From: an uncultured Alloprevotella sp.
GTDB lineage: Bacteria > Bacteroidota > Bacteroidia > Bacteroidales > Bacteroidaceae
Assembly (NCBI GenBank): GCA_944320745.1
Contig: CALUIN010000043.1
Coordinates: 1 to 64,000, forward strand
DNA: 64,000 nt
Reading direction: 5' to 3'
The translations under genes and the position numbers were made by a program. Numbering within the stretch: position 1 is the stretch's first letter; every line of letters begins with the position of its first letter. A model generated the notes under the pieces. The model saw nothing but the letters and a program-made list of their open reading frames with translations. It was not told the DNA's origin and searched no databases. Shown here one piece after another: positions 1 to 7,306 of the stretch.

Positions 1-71
1 ACGATGGTTTTAAATATAATCTGCGTAATCTGATTAATCGAATGCTAGGTGATCTCGACTATGTAAAATGA

Positions 72-707
72 ATGTATATAAGTAAAATAATTTTATCTAC
101 AAAAAAGAAAGCAGATGGCGTGGTGGAAATACTCAATACCAAAGGCTCTGAATTTTCTCTTTTTGATGAGAATTTCCTGAAAGAAATTGCTGATATGAAA
201 GAGAAAAACTTTGCACTCGAACTGCTCAAACGCTTGCTTGAAGAGCATATCAAAAAGCACGCTAAAAAGAGAATGGTTGAAGCCGAAAAATTCAGCGAAA
301 TGCTCGATGCTCGTCTTGCCGAATATTTGCGTGGATTGATTTCCAACGAGGAGGTTATCAAAGAACTGCTTAAAATGGCGCAAGAGCTGAAAGCAAATGC
401 AGAACAAGCGTCTGAATTGGGGCTGACCGAAGAAGAACAAGCTTTTTATGATGCCTTGACAAAACCGCAAGCTGTACGGGATTTCTACGAAAATGACCAA
501 CTTGTTGCTATGGCAAAGGAATTAACTGAAGCCTTACGCAGTAGTAAAACCATTGATTGGCGACAGAAAGAATCAGCTCGTGCCAAGATGCGCTCTATGG
601 TAAAACGATTGCTCAAAAAGTACAAGTACCCGCCTGAAGAACAAGAAGCAGCCCTCGAAACCGTTATCCGTCAATGCGAACTATATGCAGATTCTGATGA
701 TAATTAG
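72..707 (+). CDS. hsdR: Type I restriction enzyme R subunit (HsdR), C-terminal part
   Basis: The 211 residues match the C-terminal helical domain of type I restriction endonuclease R subunits (DUF3387 region): the stretches around NFALELLKRLLEE, SEMLDARLAEY, LGLTEEEQAFYDAL, TIDWRQKESARAKMR and LLKKYKYPPEEQ are characteristic. In the intact family this region follows the PD-(D/E)XK nuclease and the two RecA-like helicase domains, which must lie left of the window. The same frame is open from position 3 to 68 but is broken by TGA at 69-71, immediately before the ATG at 72. Either hsdR carries a nonsense mutation or an upstream ORF stops here. The 22 codons visible before the stop are too few to decide. 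The codon use is AT-richer than in the genes after 1400, consistent with a transferred restriction locus. The product family is well supported; whether the gene is intact is not. Confidence 0.85.
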   Translation: MYISKIILSTKKKADGVVEILNTKGSEFSLFDENFLKEIADMKEKNFALELLKRLLEEHIKKHAKKRMVEAEKFSEMLDARLAEYLRGLISNEEVIKELLKMAQELKANAEQASELGLTEEEQAFYDALTKPQAVRDFYENDQLVAMAKELTEALRSSKTIDWRQKESARAKMRSMVKRLLKKYKYPPEEQEAALETVIRQCELYADSDDN

Positions 708-715
708 TACACAAT

Positions 716-736
716 AATTATTTGATGCAAATAATT
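716..736. repeat. AT-rich perfect inverted repeat at the hsdR/glycosyltransferase junction
   Basis: AATTATTTG (716-724) and CAAATAATT (728-736) are perfect 9-bp inverted arms around a 3-base loop, 9 bases after the hsdR stop. It sits exactly where restriction sequence gives way to internal glycosyltransferase codons, so it may mark the recombination point or serve as a weak terminator. No flanking direct repeat or tRNA was seen. Confidence 0.5.
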
Positions 737-1155
737 TAGGCAAGTATGTCCGCTATTATTCTTCCCACTTGTTTCACCGCAGCTGGATGCGGTTTGGTTT
801 CATGCCCGCTCATCCTTCTTTTTATTGCCGCGGTAAGGTGTACGAGCAGTTTGGGACATTTGACCTCTCGTACAAGGTGGCGGCCGATTTCGAGAATCTG
901 CTCAGACTGATTTTCGTTCATCGTATCCGCACCCGTTACATCCCGAAAGATTTTGTGACCATGCGTACTGGAGGCGCTTCGTCGTCAGGTTTGCGCAGCC
1001 ACAGGCAAATTATGCACGACCACCTGCGCGCCTTGCGGCAGAACGGGGTGTATTCCAATCTGTTTTTTCTTTGCATCCGTTATCCATATAAAATTTTCGA
1101 GATCGCGCTGACGCGGCTAAACAGGAATTTATGGGCGGGCAATAAGCAAAAGTGA
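718..1155 (+). pseudogene. Glycosyltransferase family 2, 5'-truncated remnant
   Basis: The frame opens at 718 just after an in-frame TAA (715-717) and runs to TGA at 1153-1155 without an internal stop. The translation (LGKYVRYYSS, FGFMPAHPSFYCR, YKVAADFENLLRLIF, IPKDFVTMRTGGASSSG) matches the C-terminal half of GT-A fold glycosyltransferases of the family 2 type used in capsule, O-antigen or exopolysaccharide synthesis. The N-terminal nucleotide-sugar binding half with its DXD motif, roughly 100-130 residues, is missing and is replaced by the end of hsdR about 10 bases upstream. The only initiation candidates are TTG at 769 or internal ATGs, so a functional product is unlikely. I infer that a restriction island or deletion removed the 5' half. 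Confidence 0.75.
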
Positions 1156-1235
1156 CATAATACACTTATTTAACAGACATTACGCGGACTGAGCAGTTTG
1201 TTTATTGCAATGTCATATATCAGATGAATTATTGA

Positions 1236-1397
1236 TATGACATCAAAGAAAGTACTTTCCATGAGGACGTCGATACCGACAACGCTAACCTTCGTTACCT
1301 CCTGATCGATGCGCGGGCCATAGCCGCATACGAAGTAGCCGTGTGTGGCCGAAATATAGAACAGCTGCAACTAATGGAGCAAATATTCAAGTTATGA
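1236..1397 (+). other. Unrecognised ORF fragment overlapping the permease start (ATGA)
   Basis: A 53-codon open frame follows TGA at 1233-1235 and ends in TGA at 1395-1397, sharing ATGA with the permease start at 1394. Its residues (for example LRYLLIDARAIAAYEVAVC) have protein-like composition, and a 4-base overlap usually reflects translational coupling in an operon. There is no good start codon apart from ATG at 1374, and the same frame is also open from 1161 to the TGA at 1233. I read it as the 3' remnant of a decayed gene that used to precede the permease. I do not recognise the family. Confidence 0.35.
1305..1318. repeat. 14-bp direct repeat, left copy
   Basis: ATCGATGCGCGGGC occurs here and again at 2675-2688, bracketing the sugar permease gene. 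Both copies lie in short coding-like remnants. It may be a recombination scar or a chance match. Confidence 0.5.
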
Positions 1398-2629
1398 TAC
1401 GGCAGACTAAAGGAATGTTTCAGGGGGCGGACGGACGCAACTATGCGGCCGTTTTCGCTCTTGTAGCCTCACTATTCTTCCTGTGGGGCTTTGCACACAG
1501 CATCCTTGACGTGCTCAACAAGCATTTTCAGGATGTGCTGGTTATCTCCAAGGCGCGCAGTGCCTTGGTGCAGGCAATGGTCTATGGTGGCTATTTTCTC
1601 ATGGCCATCCCGGCGGGACGCATCATCCGCCGGTGGGGTTACCGCACGGGCATTGTCACTGGACTATTGCTCTATGGTATCGGTGCGTTGCTGTTCGTTC
1701 CCGGTGGACGATTGATGTCCTTCCCGTTCTTCCTGCTTTGCCTGTTCATTATAGGCTGTGGGCTGACTTGCCTGGAAACCTCCGCCAATCCCTACGTCAC
1801 CGTGTTGGGAGAGAAACGGTCAGCGGCAGGCAGGCTCAACCTCGCGCAGGCGCTCAATGGGCTTGGCTGGGTGGTAGGGCCTATGGTCGGGGGAATGCTA
1901 ATCCTGGGCGATGACGGTGGCAACATATCCTTGCCCTATGCGGTTATTGGCTGCGTGGTGATCATTCTGGGTGTAGTGTTTTCCCGATTGCGTCTGCCGT
2001 CACCTGATGAACCGGAGGAGAGGACAGACATGGCGTCTAAGGCCGCACCATCGCTTGTCGTTTCTGTTTGGCGCATTCGCTCTTTTCGTTATGGAGTGGG
2101 GGCCTTGTTGCTCTATGTGGCCGCACAGACCGGAATCAACTCGTTCTTTATCAACTATGTTCTCGAAGCAGACACCGTGCTAAGCCCATCGACGGCAGCG
2201 ATGATGCTTTCCATTGGCGGCATGGGACTGTTCATGCTGGGGCGTTTGCTGGGTTCATTCATATTGAAGGCTGTTGCCCCGGCGCGGCTAATGACCCTCT
2301 GCTCCACGGGAGCGGCGCTCTGCATGGCATGTACCATCCTCCTGAACGGCACGGCCGGCATCATATTCCTCTGCCTCACATACCTGTTTGAGAGTGTGAT
2401 GTTCCCTACTATTTTCTCAATGGCCCTCATCGATGTGAGCGGCAACAATACAAAGACCGCGTCCTCTTACCTTGTCATGTCTATAGTTGGCGGAGCCCTT
2501 GCCCCGGTCATAATGGGCTGGCTTGGAGAAAACAACATGGCGCTCGGCTTTCTCATCCCCTTCTTCTGCTTCATCTTCATCATGTTCTACGCACTCTCCT
2601 ATAAGCGGTTGAGACAGAGAATGCAATAA
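1394..2629 (+). CDS. Sugar MFS transporter, FucP-like (FHS family)
   Basis: A 411-residue, about 12-segment inner-membrane protein of the fucose:H+ symporter type, which imports sugars with protons. Family signatures are FLWGFAHSILDVLNKHFQ in the first helix region, GGYFLMAIPAGRIIRRWGYR in the helix 2-3 loop, and ETSANPYVTVLG with NLAQALNGLGW further on. The length fits FucP/GluP proteins (about 400-440 residues). I chose ATG 1394 because it overlaps the preceding stop as ATGA; GTG 1343 and ATG 1415 are alternatives. The substrate cannot be told from sequence: fucose, glucose/galactose and N-acetylglucosamine permeases share this fold. No catabolic genes are adjacent, only remnants on both sides, so its pathway context looks to have been lost. 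Confidence 0.85.
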   Translation: MIRQTKGMFQGADGRNYAAVFALVASLFFLWGFAHSILDVLNKHFQDVLVISKARSALVQAMVYGGYFLMAIPAGRIIRRWGYRTGIVTGLLLYGIGALLFVPGGRLMSFPFFLLCLFIIGCGLTCLETSANPYVTVLGEKRSAAGRLNLAQALNGLGWVVGPMVGGMLILGDDGGNISLPYAVIGCVVIILGVVFSRLRLPSPDEPEERTDMASKAAPSLVVSVWRIRSFRYGVGALLLYVAAQTGINSFFINYVLEADTVLSPSTAAMMLSIGGMGLFMLGRLLGSFILKAVAPARLMTLCSTGAALCMACTILLNGTAGIIFLCLTYLFESVMFPTIFSMALIDVSGNNTKTASSYLVMSIVGGALAPVIMGWLGENNMALGFLIPFFCFIFIMFYALSYKRLRQRMQ

Positions 2630-2631
2630 TC

Positions 2632-2787
2632 AGAATTAAATCAATCGGAAGCATAGTTCCTATATCCTATGTTCATCGATGCGCGGGCAGCTACAGGCTG
2701 GCAGAAGAGCCGTACACGGAACACTTTGAATGGAGTGCCGGCGAAGAAATAACTACCACCGGTCTTCCGGCCACCAGACCGAATTAG
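2632..2787 (+). other. Short open frame after the permease, possible gene remnant
   Basis: A 52-codon frame without a start at its beginning ends with TAG at 2785-2787. Its second half (CAGSYRLAEEPYTEHFEW) looks protein-like. It contains the right copy of the 14-bp repeat (2675-2688). It may be the tail of a decayed gene; I cannot assign a family. Confidence 0.25.
2675..2688. repeat. 14-bp direct repeat, right copy
   Basis: ATCGATGCGCGGGC, identical to 1305-1318; the two copies enclose about 1.36 kb containing the permease. Confidence 0.5.
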
Positions 2788-2800
2788 GTTCTTTGGGAAA

Positions 2801-2842
2801 GAGAAGCCCTTGCCCGACAAAACGGGCAGGGGCTTCTCTTTG
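2801..2842. terminator. Strong intrinsic terminator, probably bidirectional
   Basis: Two 16-base arms (2801-2816 and 2823-2838) pair with one G-U position around the loop ACAAAA, followed by TTTGTCTT. It lies between the convergent permease (+) and AlkZ-related (-) genes and can serve both. Confidence 0.85.
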
Positions 2843-2900
2843 TCTTAATGCCCCCCTTCTCCGAAAGCTCGGCGAATGTCGGAGGGGCATGCTGTAGTGG

Positions 2901-3569
2901 CTACTTTAGCAGGAAGTCAATCAGACGCTTGTCCGCGTTCGGGAACAACTCTTGAAAATGTCGTTCCATTCGCCGGCGCGACTCTTCGGGAGTGCAGCCG
3001 GGATGGCAGCTGTCCTTACCCAGGAAGGCTTCAGGCGTGGTGAGCAGCGACCATCCCCAGCCGTAGTCACGCCCGTGCCGGTCTTTCGGATATACAAAAT
3101 CTTCCGTGATAATGCGGCAGCCCATTTCAAGGCGTGAGAGATAGGCGTCAAACCTGCCGCGCATCTTTGTTCCTGTAAAGCCGCAGGCTTTGCGCAGGTC
3201 GCGGGTAATCATGCTGCCGTTTTCCTGCAAAGTCTGGAGTATCATGTCCTCAATGCTGCCATCCTCCGGATGCGGGAACACGCTCCGACGCCAGTTGCAG
3301 AAGTCCGGCCACCACCTGCGGCTGATAAAGGCGGCTTTCCGATCGAAGAATTTGCCGTATGCACATCCGCTCTCCCGGATGATGTTGCCCTTCCATTCCC
3401 ATAGCGGCCATTCCCATCCGCCGTCGGGCAACGTGACGTAACGGCACTCCTCGTCAACCGCTTCTTCAGCCGACCATCCGCTCAGTCCCATGCGCAGCAG
3501 CGGCAAAAAGCCGATTTCGTTGATATATTCAATCAACCCGCTGCAATTATGTATCTCGTTTATTTTCAT
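2901..3569 (-). CDS. AlkZ-related protein
   Basis: A 222-residue protein resembling the compact AlkZ-related group, distant relatives of the YcaQ/AlkZ DNA glycosylases built from winged-helix domains. Visible features are the tryptophan-rich segment GGWEWPLWEWKGNI (about residues 50-63), RWWPDFCNW (about 84-92), a winged-helix-like segment ENGSMITRDLRKACG (about 115-129) and a C-terminal segment around RRMERHFQELFPNAD. True AlkZ proteins are near 370-400 residues and carry a QxQ catalytic motif, which I do not see, so glycosylase activity is doubtful. It starts 10 bases after the DUF2200 gene and is presumably co-transcribed from the promoter at 3971-4001. Function in the cell is not established. 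Confidence 0.7.
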   Translation of the reverse strand: MKINEIHNCSGLIEYINEIGFLPLLRMGLSGWSAEEAVDEECRYVTLPDGGWEWPLWEWKGNIIRESGCAYGKFFDRKAAFISRRWWPDFCNWRRSVFPHPEDGSIEDMILQTLQENGSMITRDLRKACGFTGTKMRGRFDAYLSRLEMGCRIITEDFVYPKDRHGRDYGWGWSLLTTPEAFLGKDSCHPGCTPEESRRRMERHFQELFPNADKRLIDFLLK

Positions 3570-3579
3570 TACAGCTTAT

Positions 3580-3945
3580 TCATGTGTTCGGACAAGAGTT
3601 CCTTAGAATCTTATCCATACTTTTCCCTTTGGCGAGTTCGTCAACGAGTTTGTCAAGGTATCTTATCTCACGCATTAGCGGTTCTGCAATGTTCTCGACC
3701 CGGACGCCACAGACCGTTCCCTTGATAAGCAGGCGGTCGGGATTCAGCCGTGGGGCGTTCTGGAAGAAAGCGCCGTATGTAATGTCGGTGGCAAGCATCG
3801 CCGCGAGCTGTCCGGGCGTGTACCCTGTGAGCCATTGTACGATCTGCCGCACCTCGCTTTCCGTCCGCCCATTTCGTTCGGCCTTGGCGATCAGCAAGGG
3901 GTAGGTCATGGCCAACGGCATCTGATATACTTTGTTTGTCTCCAT
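3580..3945 (-). CDS. DUF2200 family protein
   Basis: A 121-residue protein matching DUF2200 across its whole length: YPLLIAKAERNGRTESEV, IVQWLTGYT, FFQNAPRLNP, GTVCGVRVE and the C-terminal IRYLDKLVDELAKGKSMDKIL. The family is small, cytoplasmic and uncharacterised, found in many bacteria as a single-domain protein. The ATG at 3945 gives the family's usual N-terminus (MET.KVYQMP). It is the first gene of a two-gene unit with the AlkZ-related gene and has a good promoter just upstream. Confidence 0.85.
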   Translation of the reverse strand: METNKVYQMPLAMTYPLLIAKAERNGRTESEVRQIVQWLTGYTPGQLAAMLATDITYGAFFQNAPRLNPDRLLIKGTVCGVRVENIAEPLMREIRYLDKLVDELAKGKSMDKILRNSCPNT

Positions 3946-3970
3946 GATTTCGTTGATGGGTTGGTTGAGA

Positions 3971-4001
3971 CAAAGTTATTGTTTTTTGAACACACCTGCA
4001 A
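3971..4001 (-). promoter_or_regulatory. Bacteroidales-type promoter for the DUF2200 gene
   Basis: On the minus strand a -33 TTG (4001-3999) precedes a -7 box TAACTTTG (3978-3971) with exactly 20 nt between, matching the sigma-ABfr promoter pattern. Transcription would start near 3964, about 20 nt from the ATG. Confidence 0.7.
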
Positions 4002-4059
4002 TTTGTTGCCCCGTTTTTCACTATAAGCAGACCGACAGCTATCGCGGGGAATAATAATA

Positions 4060-4416
4060 GTGAGAAGTCAGACAGCCAAGATAATAGATGAATGTCTCAA
4101 GCCTATACTCACCCCTGAGCGCATCGGTGCGCTTACCGCTTGCCCGGACATTCTGTGTGAACTCCATGTGAACTGCGATTAGGGAAATGTCCAGTGGGTT
4201 AGGGATGAAATTTTCTGGCCCTATTGGAGTTTTGACGAGGATAAGCCCAGCGGCACTCCATTTTATTGTATCCCGCAATACATCGAGAAAAAAAATTCCA
4301 TACATACTTATCTTTCCGCAGTAAATTGTTTTCCAGGCCATTTGTGTACATCTCGCCGCATGCGAGGACGTGGATCTAAAATCGTAAATCAAAGGCCGAT
4401 CGTTGCATTTTTCTGA
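4060..4416 (+). other. Interrupted plus-strand frame in a 560-base gap
   Basis: The gap between the DUF2200 gene and the TetR gene holds a plus-strand frame starting at GTG 4060 with protein-like content (KIIDECLKPILTPERIGAL), broken by TAG at 4180-4182, after which the frame stays open to TGA near 4416 (including WVRDEIFWPYWSFDED). It may be a decayed gene. The minus strand is also open from 4392 to 4039, but that translation resembles nothing I know. No product is claimed. Confidence 0.3.
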
Positions 4417-4424
4417 AAATCGTT

Positions 4425-4454
4425 TTGCCGTATCGAAATAAGTCTGTTTCTTTG
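4425..4454 (+). promoter_or_regulatory. Putative promoter of the TetR-exporter operon
   Basis: TTG (4425-4427) and TTTCTTTG (4447-4454) are separated by 19 nt. The -7 box lacks the usual A at position 2, so the promoter looks weak. The operator palindrome begins 2 bases downstream, over the expected transcription start. Confidence 0.5.
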
Positions 4455-4456
4455 CG

Positions 4457-4472
4457 CTAACAAAATTGTTAG
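4457..4472. promoter_or_regulatory. Palindromic operator, probable TetR autoregulatory site
   Basis: CTAACAAAATTGTTAG has perfect 7-bp inverted arms (CTAACAA/TTGTTAG) around two bases. It lies immediately downstream of the -7 box and 32 bases before the TetR start codon, as expected for an operator bound by the operon's own dimeric repressor. Confidence 0.65.
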
Positions 4473-4503
4473 TCTAATCGGATAAACATAAATGTTATAC
4501 AAA

Positions 4504-5136
4504 ATGGGTAAGGAATATAGTCAATCACAGGATACGGAGACAAGAATCCTTCGGGCAGCCGAGCGAGAATTTCTTGAGAAAGGCTTTGCTGGGGCAAGGA
4601 CTGCCTCTATCGCCGAAGCGGCCGGCGTGACGCATGCCATGCTGCACTACTATTTCCGCACGAAGGACAAACTCTTTGAGCGGATAGTTTCGGAGAAGAT
4701 AAATATGTTGGGCGATATTATATTGAGCGCCATCGGCGATGACAACCTGCCGCTGGAGGAAAGGATCCGTCAAAGCGTAGAGCGGCATTTTGATTTTATT
4801 TCCTCCAATCGCGACTTGCCCAGATTCATTGTGAACGAGGTTCTCGCTCGCCCTGAACATGTCGATATAATGAAGCGGAACATACCCGCTATCGTCAGCA
4901 GCCTTCTGAGCAATCTTCAGCGCGAGATTGACGAATATGCCGCGAGAGGACTCTGCCAACGAGTCGATGCCCGGATGCTGCTGGTAGACATTGTGTCGCT
5001 CAACGTGTTTCCGTTCATGGCGGCGCCTATCGTATATGGCGCGTTGGGAGATGCCTACAAAGACTATGACGAATTCCTGGCTATCCGTAAAAAGGAGAAT
5101 GTAGAAACCATTTTGAGGAAACTCAAAATTCATTGA
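4504..5136 (+). CDS. TetR/AcrR family transcriptional regulator
   Basis: A 210-residue repressor. The N-terminal helix-turn-helix is clear: ILRAAEREFLEKGFAG (about residues 15-30), TASIAEAAGVTHAMLHYYF (about 33-51), then KDKLFERIV. The C-terminal part is the divergent ligand/dimerisation domain. ATG 4504 is favoured because it gives the usual short N-terminus; ATG 4492 in the same frame would add four residues. It is the first gene of the exporter operon, its stop being 2 bases before the channel gene, and a palindrome covers its promoter start site. I infer that it represses its own operon and is released by a substrate of the pump, as CecR does for ybhGFSR in Escherichia coli. The ligand is unknown. 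Confidence 0.9.
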   Translation: MGKEYSQSQDTETRILRAAEREFLEKGFAGARTASIAEAAGVTHAMLHYYFRTKDKLFERIVSEKINMLGDIILSAIGDDNLPLEERIRQSVERHFDFISSNRDLPRFIVNEVLARPEHVDIMKRNIPAIVSSLLSNLQREIDEYAARGLCQRVDARMLLVDIVSLNVFPFMAAPIVYGALGDAYKDYDEFLAIRKKENVETILRKLKIH

Positions 5137-5138
5137 TT

Positions 5139-6422
5139 ATGTGGAAACCGTATCTGTTACTGGCCTTGTCGCTGTTGACGAGCGCCTGTATGTCCGCCCA
5201 AGTGACGTTGGAAGAGTGTGTCACTCTTGCGCAAAACAACTATCCGCTAATTAGGAAGTACGATTTGCTGAACCAAACGAAAGACGTGAAGCTCTCGGAC
5301 ATCAACAAAAGCTGGCTGCCGCAAATCCAGGTGTACGGACAGGGAACTGTACAGAACGAGACGCCCTCATTTCCCGAATCGCTGGCAGGGATTATCTCCC
5401 AGACAGGCACGTCCATTGCCGGACTGAACGAATGGCAATATAAGGTAGGGGCCGGCATCAGCCAAAACATTTGGGACGGGGGTGCTGCGAAGGCCGAAAG
5501 GAAGAGGGAGCGCGCCGACGATGCGGAGCGACGGGCAGCTTTGGACATTCAGCTTTACGCCGTCCGCGAAAGGGTGGAAGCCCTGTATTTTGGTATTCTG
5601 CTCATCGAAGAGCAAGCGCGTCAAATCCGAAACATGCAGACCCTGCTCCAAAACAATCTGGACAAGCTGCGGACAATGCAAGAAAACGGAACAGCCATGC
5701 AAAGCGACGCAGACATGGTAGAGGCGCAATACCTGAGTATTTCACAACAGCTTATTCAGGCGGAGAGCGCTTCAAAGAGCTACCGGAGTGTGCTGGAGCT
5801 GTTCACCGGGAAAAGCCTGGCGGGGCTGGAACTGGTGAAACCGGATGCCGCTATCCCCCAAGACCTGCTGCCCGACCGTCCCGAGCAGCGGCATTTCGAG
5901 GCACAACTGCAAGCCAATGAAGCACGGGACGCCAGCATCACTGCCAGCATGATGCCCCGCGTCGGGCTGTTTGCCGAGACTTATTACGGCTATCCGGGAT
6001 TCGACTATTTCGAGAGCATGATGAACCGGGATCCGTCGTTCAACATTTTGGCAGGAGTAAAGGTGTCATGGAATATTGGAGCGTTTTACACGATGAAGAA
6101 CAACAGGCGGAAACTGCGTCTCTCTTCGGACAACATAGCGGTGGAGCGTGACGTGTTCCTGTTCAACACGAATCTGCGGACGCGGTCGCAGCTTGACCAT
6201 ATCAACGAGTTGAAAGCTGTCATGGAAAAGAACAGCAGGATAGTGGAACTCCGCACCCGTGTGCGGAAAGCGGCCGAGGCGCAACTGGCGGGTGGAGTCA
6301 TAGATGCCACCGACCTGCTTGCCAAACTGACAGACGAGAAACAGGCGCGTCTCAACGCTTCTTACCATGAAATCCAACTTCTGCAAAGCATTTACCAACT
6401 TAAATACACCTTGAATAAATGA
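5139..6422 (+). CDS. TolC-like outer-membrane efflux channel
   Basis: A 427-residue outer-membrane factor. A signal peptide (MWKPYLLLALSLLTSACMSA) is followed by VTLEECVTLAQNNYP, the typical start of the first TolC repeat, and by long alpha-helical coiled-coil stretches in both halves with beta-strand segments between, as in TolC/OEP proteins. It forms the trimeric duct through the outer membrane and periplasm, working with the HlyD adaptor encoded next. ATG 5139 is chosen over TTG 5133 because TTG would sit inside the TetR stop region. A cysteine at position 19 makes lipidation possible, but the lipobox is imperfect. The stop overlaps the next start (ATGA). Confidence 0.88.
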   Translation: MWKPYLLLALSLLTSACMSAQVTLEECVTLAQNNYPLIRKYDLLNQTKDVKLSDINKSWLPQIQVYGQGTVQNETPSFPESLAGIISQTGTSIAGLNEWQYKVGAGISQNIWDGGAAKAERKRERADDAERRAALDIQLYAVRERVEALYFGILLIEEQARQIRNMQTLLQNNLDKLRTMQENGTAMQSDADMVEAQYLSISQQLIQAESASKSYRSVLELFTGKSLAGLELVKPDAAIPQDLLPDRPEQRHFEAQLQANEARDASITASMMPRVGLFAETYYGYPGFDYFESMMNRDPSFNILAGVKVSWNIGAFYTMKNNRRKLRLSSDNIAVERDVFLFNTNLRTRSQLDHINELKAVMEKNSRIVELRTRVRKAAEAQLAGGVIDATDLLAKLTDEKQARLNASYHEIQLLQSIYQLKYTLNK

Positions 6423-7306
6423 AAAATCCTGCATTCTTCTCGGTATTAATCCTCGTATTGGCTTCCTGCCAGGATTCCGAAAAGTTTGACGCTACAGGCA
6501 TCTTCGAGGCAACGACTGTAACCGTATCATCGGAAACCAGCGGGAAACTGGTTTCGTTTGACATTGAAGAGGGCGACAGCCTTAGAATGGGGCAGCAGGT
6601 GGGGCAGGTGGATACGACTTTGCTTGTGCTGCAACAGAAGCAACTGCATAGCCAGCAACGCTCCGCCGAGAAGTCCTCGCCGGACATCGCGGCACAGGCC
6701 GCGGCGTTGAGGTCGCGAATTGCCCACCAGCAGAACGAGTGCGACCGCATAGCCAGACTGCTGGCCAGCGGAGCCGCCACGCAGAAACAAAGCGACGATG
6801 CCCAAGCCGAACTCCGCACCCTGCACGGACAATTGGAGGGCTTGCTCTCCACATTGGACAAGAACCGCAGTTCCATCACGGAAAGCGCTTCCGCCCTGCA
6901 ATATCAGAAAGAGCAGGTCGAAGAACAGATACGCAAGAGCAGCATTACCGCACCCATAGCCGGCACCGTCCTCCAGAAGTATGCCGAACGGGGAGAGTAT
7001 GCCACGCCCGGAAGGCCGCTTTTCAAAATGGCTAACCTCGGTGACATCTATCTCCGATGCTATTTCACGGCTTCTCAGTTGGCCCACATCCGGATCGGGC
7101 AGCGTGTGACGGTTATTGCCGACTTCGGCGGAGACGAGCAATATGAATATCCGGGAAAAATCACATGGATTGCACAGGAAAGCGAGTTCACTCCGAAGTC
7201 TATCCAGACGAAGGATTCAAGGGCAAATCTGGTATATGCGGTAAAAGTAGCCGTTAAAAATGATGGCCGTCTGAAACTCGGACAGTATGGAGAGGTGCGC
7301 TTATGA
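6419..7306 (+). CDS. HlyD family periplasmic adaptor (YbhG-like lipoprotein)
   Basis: A 295-residue membrane-fusion protein. The N-terminus ends in LVLASC, a good lipobox, so it is probably anchored by lipid in the inner membrane. The biotinyl-lipoyl half-motifs flank a long coiled-coil hairpin: GKLVSFDIEEGDSLRMGQ (about residues 42-59) before the coil and SITAPIAGTVLQKYAERGEY (about 178-197) after it. The C-terminal beta-barrel domain includes LRCYFTASQLAHIRIGQ. It bridges the ABC permeases to the TolC-like channel. Overlaps by ATGA on both sides indicate coupled translation. Confidence 0.9.
   Translation: MKNPAFFSVLILVLASCQDSEKFDATGIFEATTVTVSSETSGKLVSFDIEEGDSLRMGQQVGQVDTTLLVLQQKQLHSQQRSAEKSSPDIAAQAAALRSRIAHQQNECDRIARLLASGAATQKQSDDAQAELRTLHGQLEGLLSTLDKNRSSITESASALQYQKEQVEEQIRKSSITAPIAGTVLQKYAERGEYATPGRPLFKMANLGDIYLRCYFTASQLAHIRIGQRVTVIADFGGDEQYEYPGKITWIAQESEFTPKSIQTKDSRANLVYAVKVAVKNDGRLKLGQYGEVRL

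Noticed and set aside
4039..4392. 117-codon minus-strand frame
   Set aside because: No similarity and no promoter; the opposite strand reads more protein-like.
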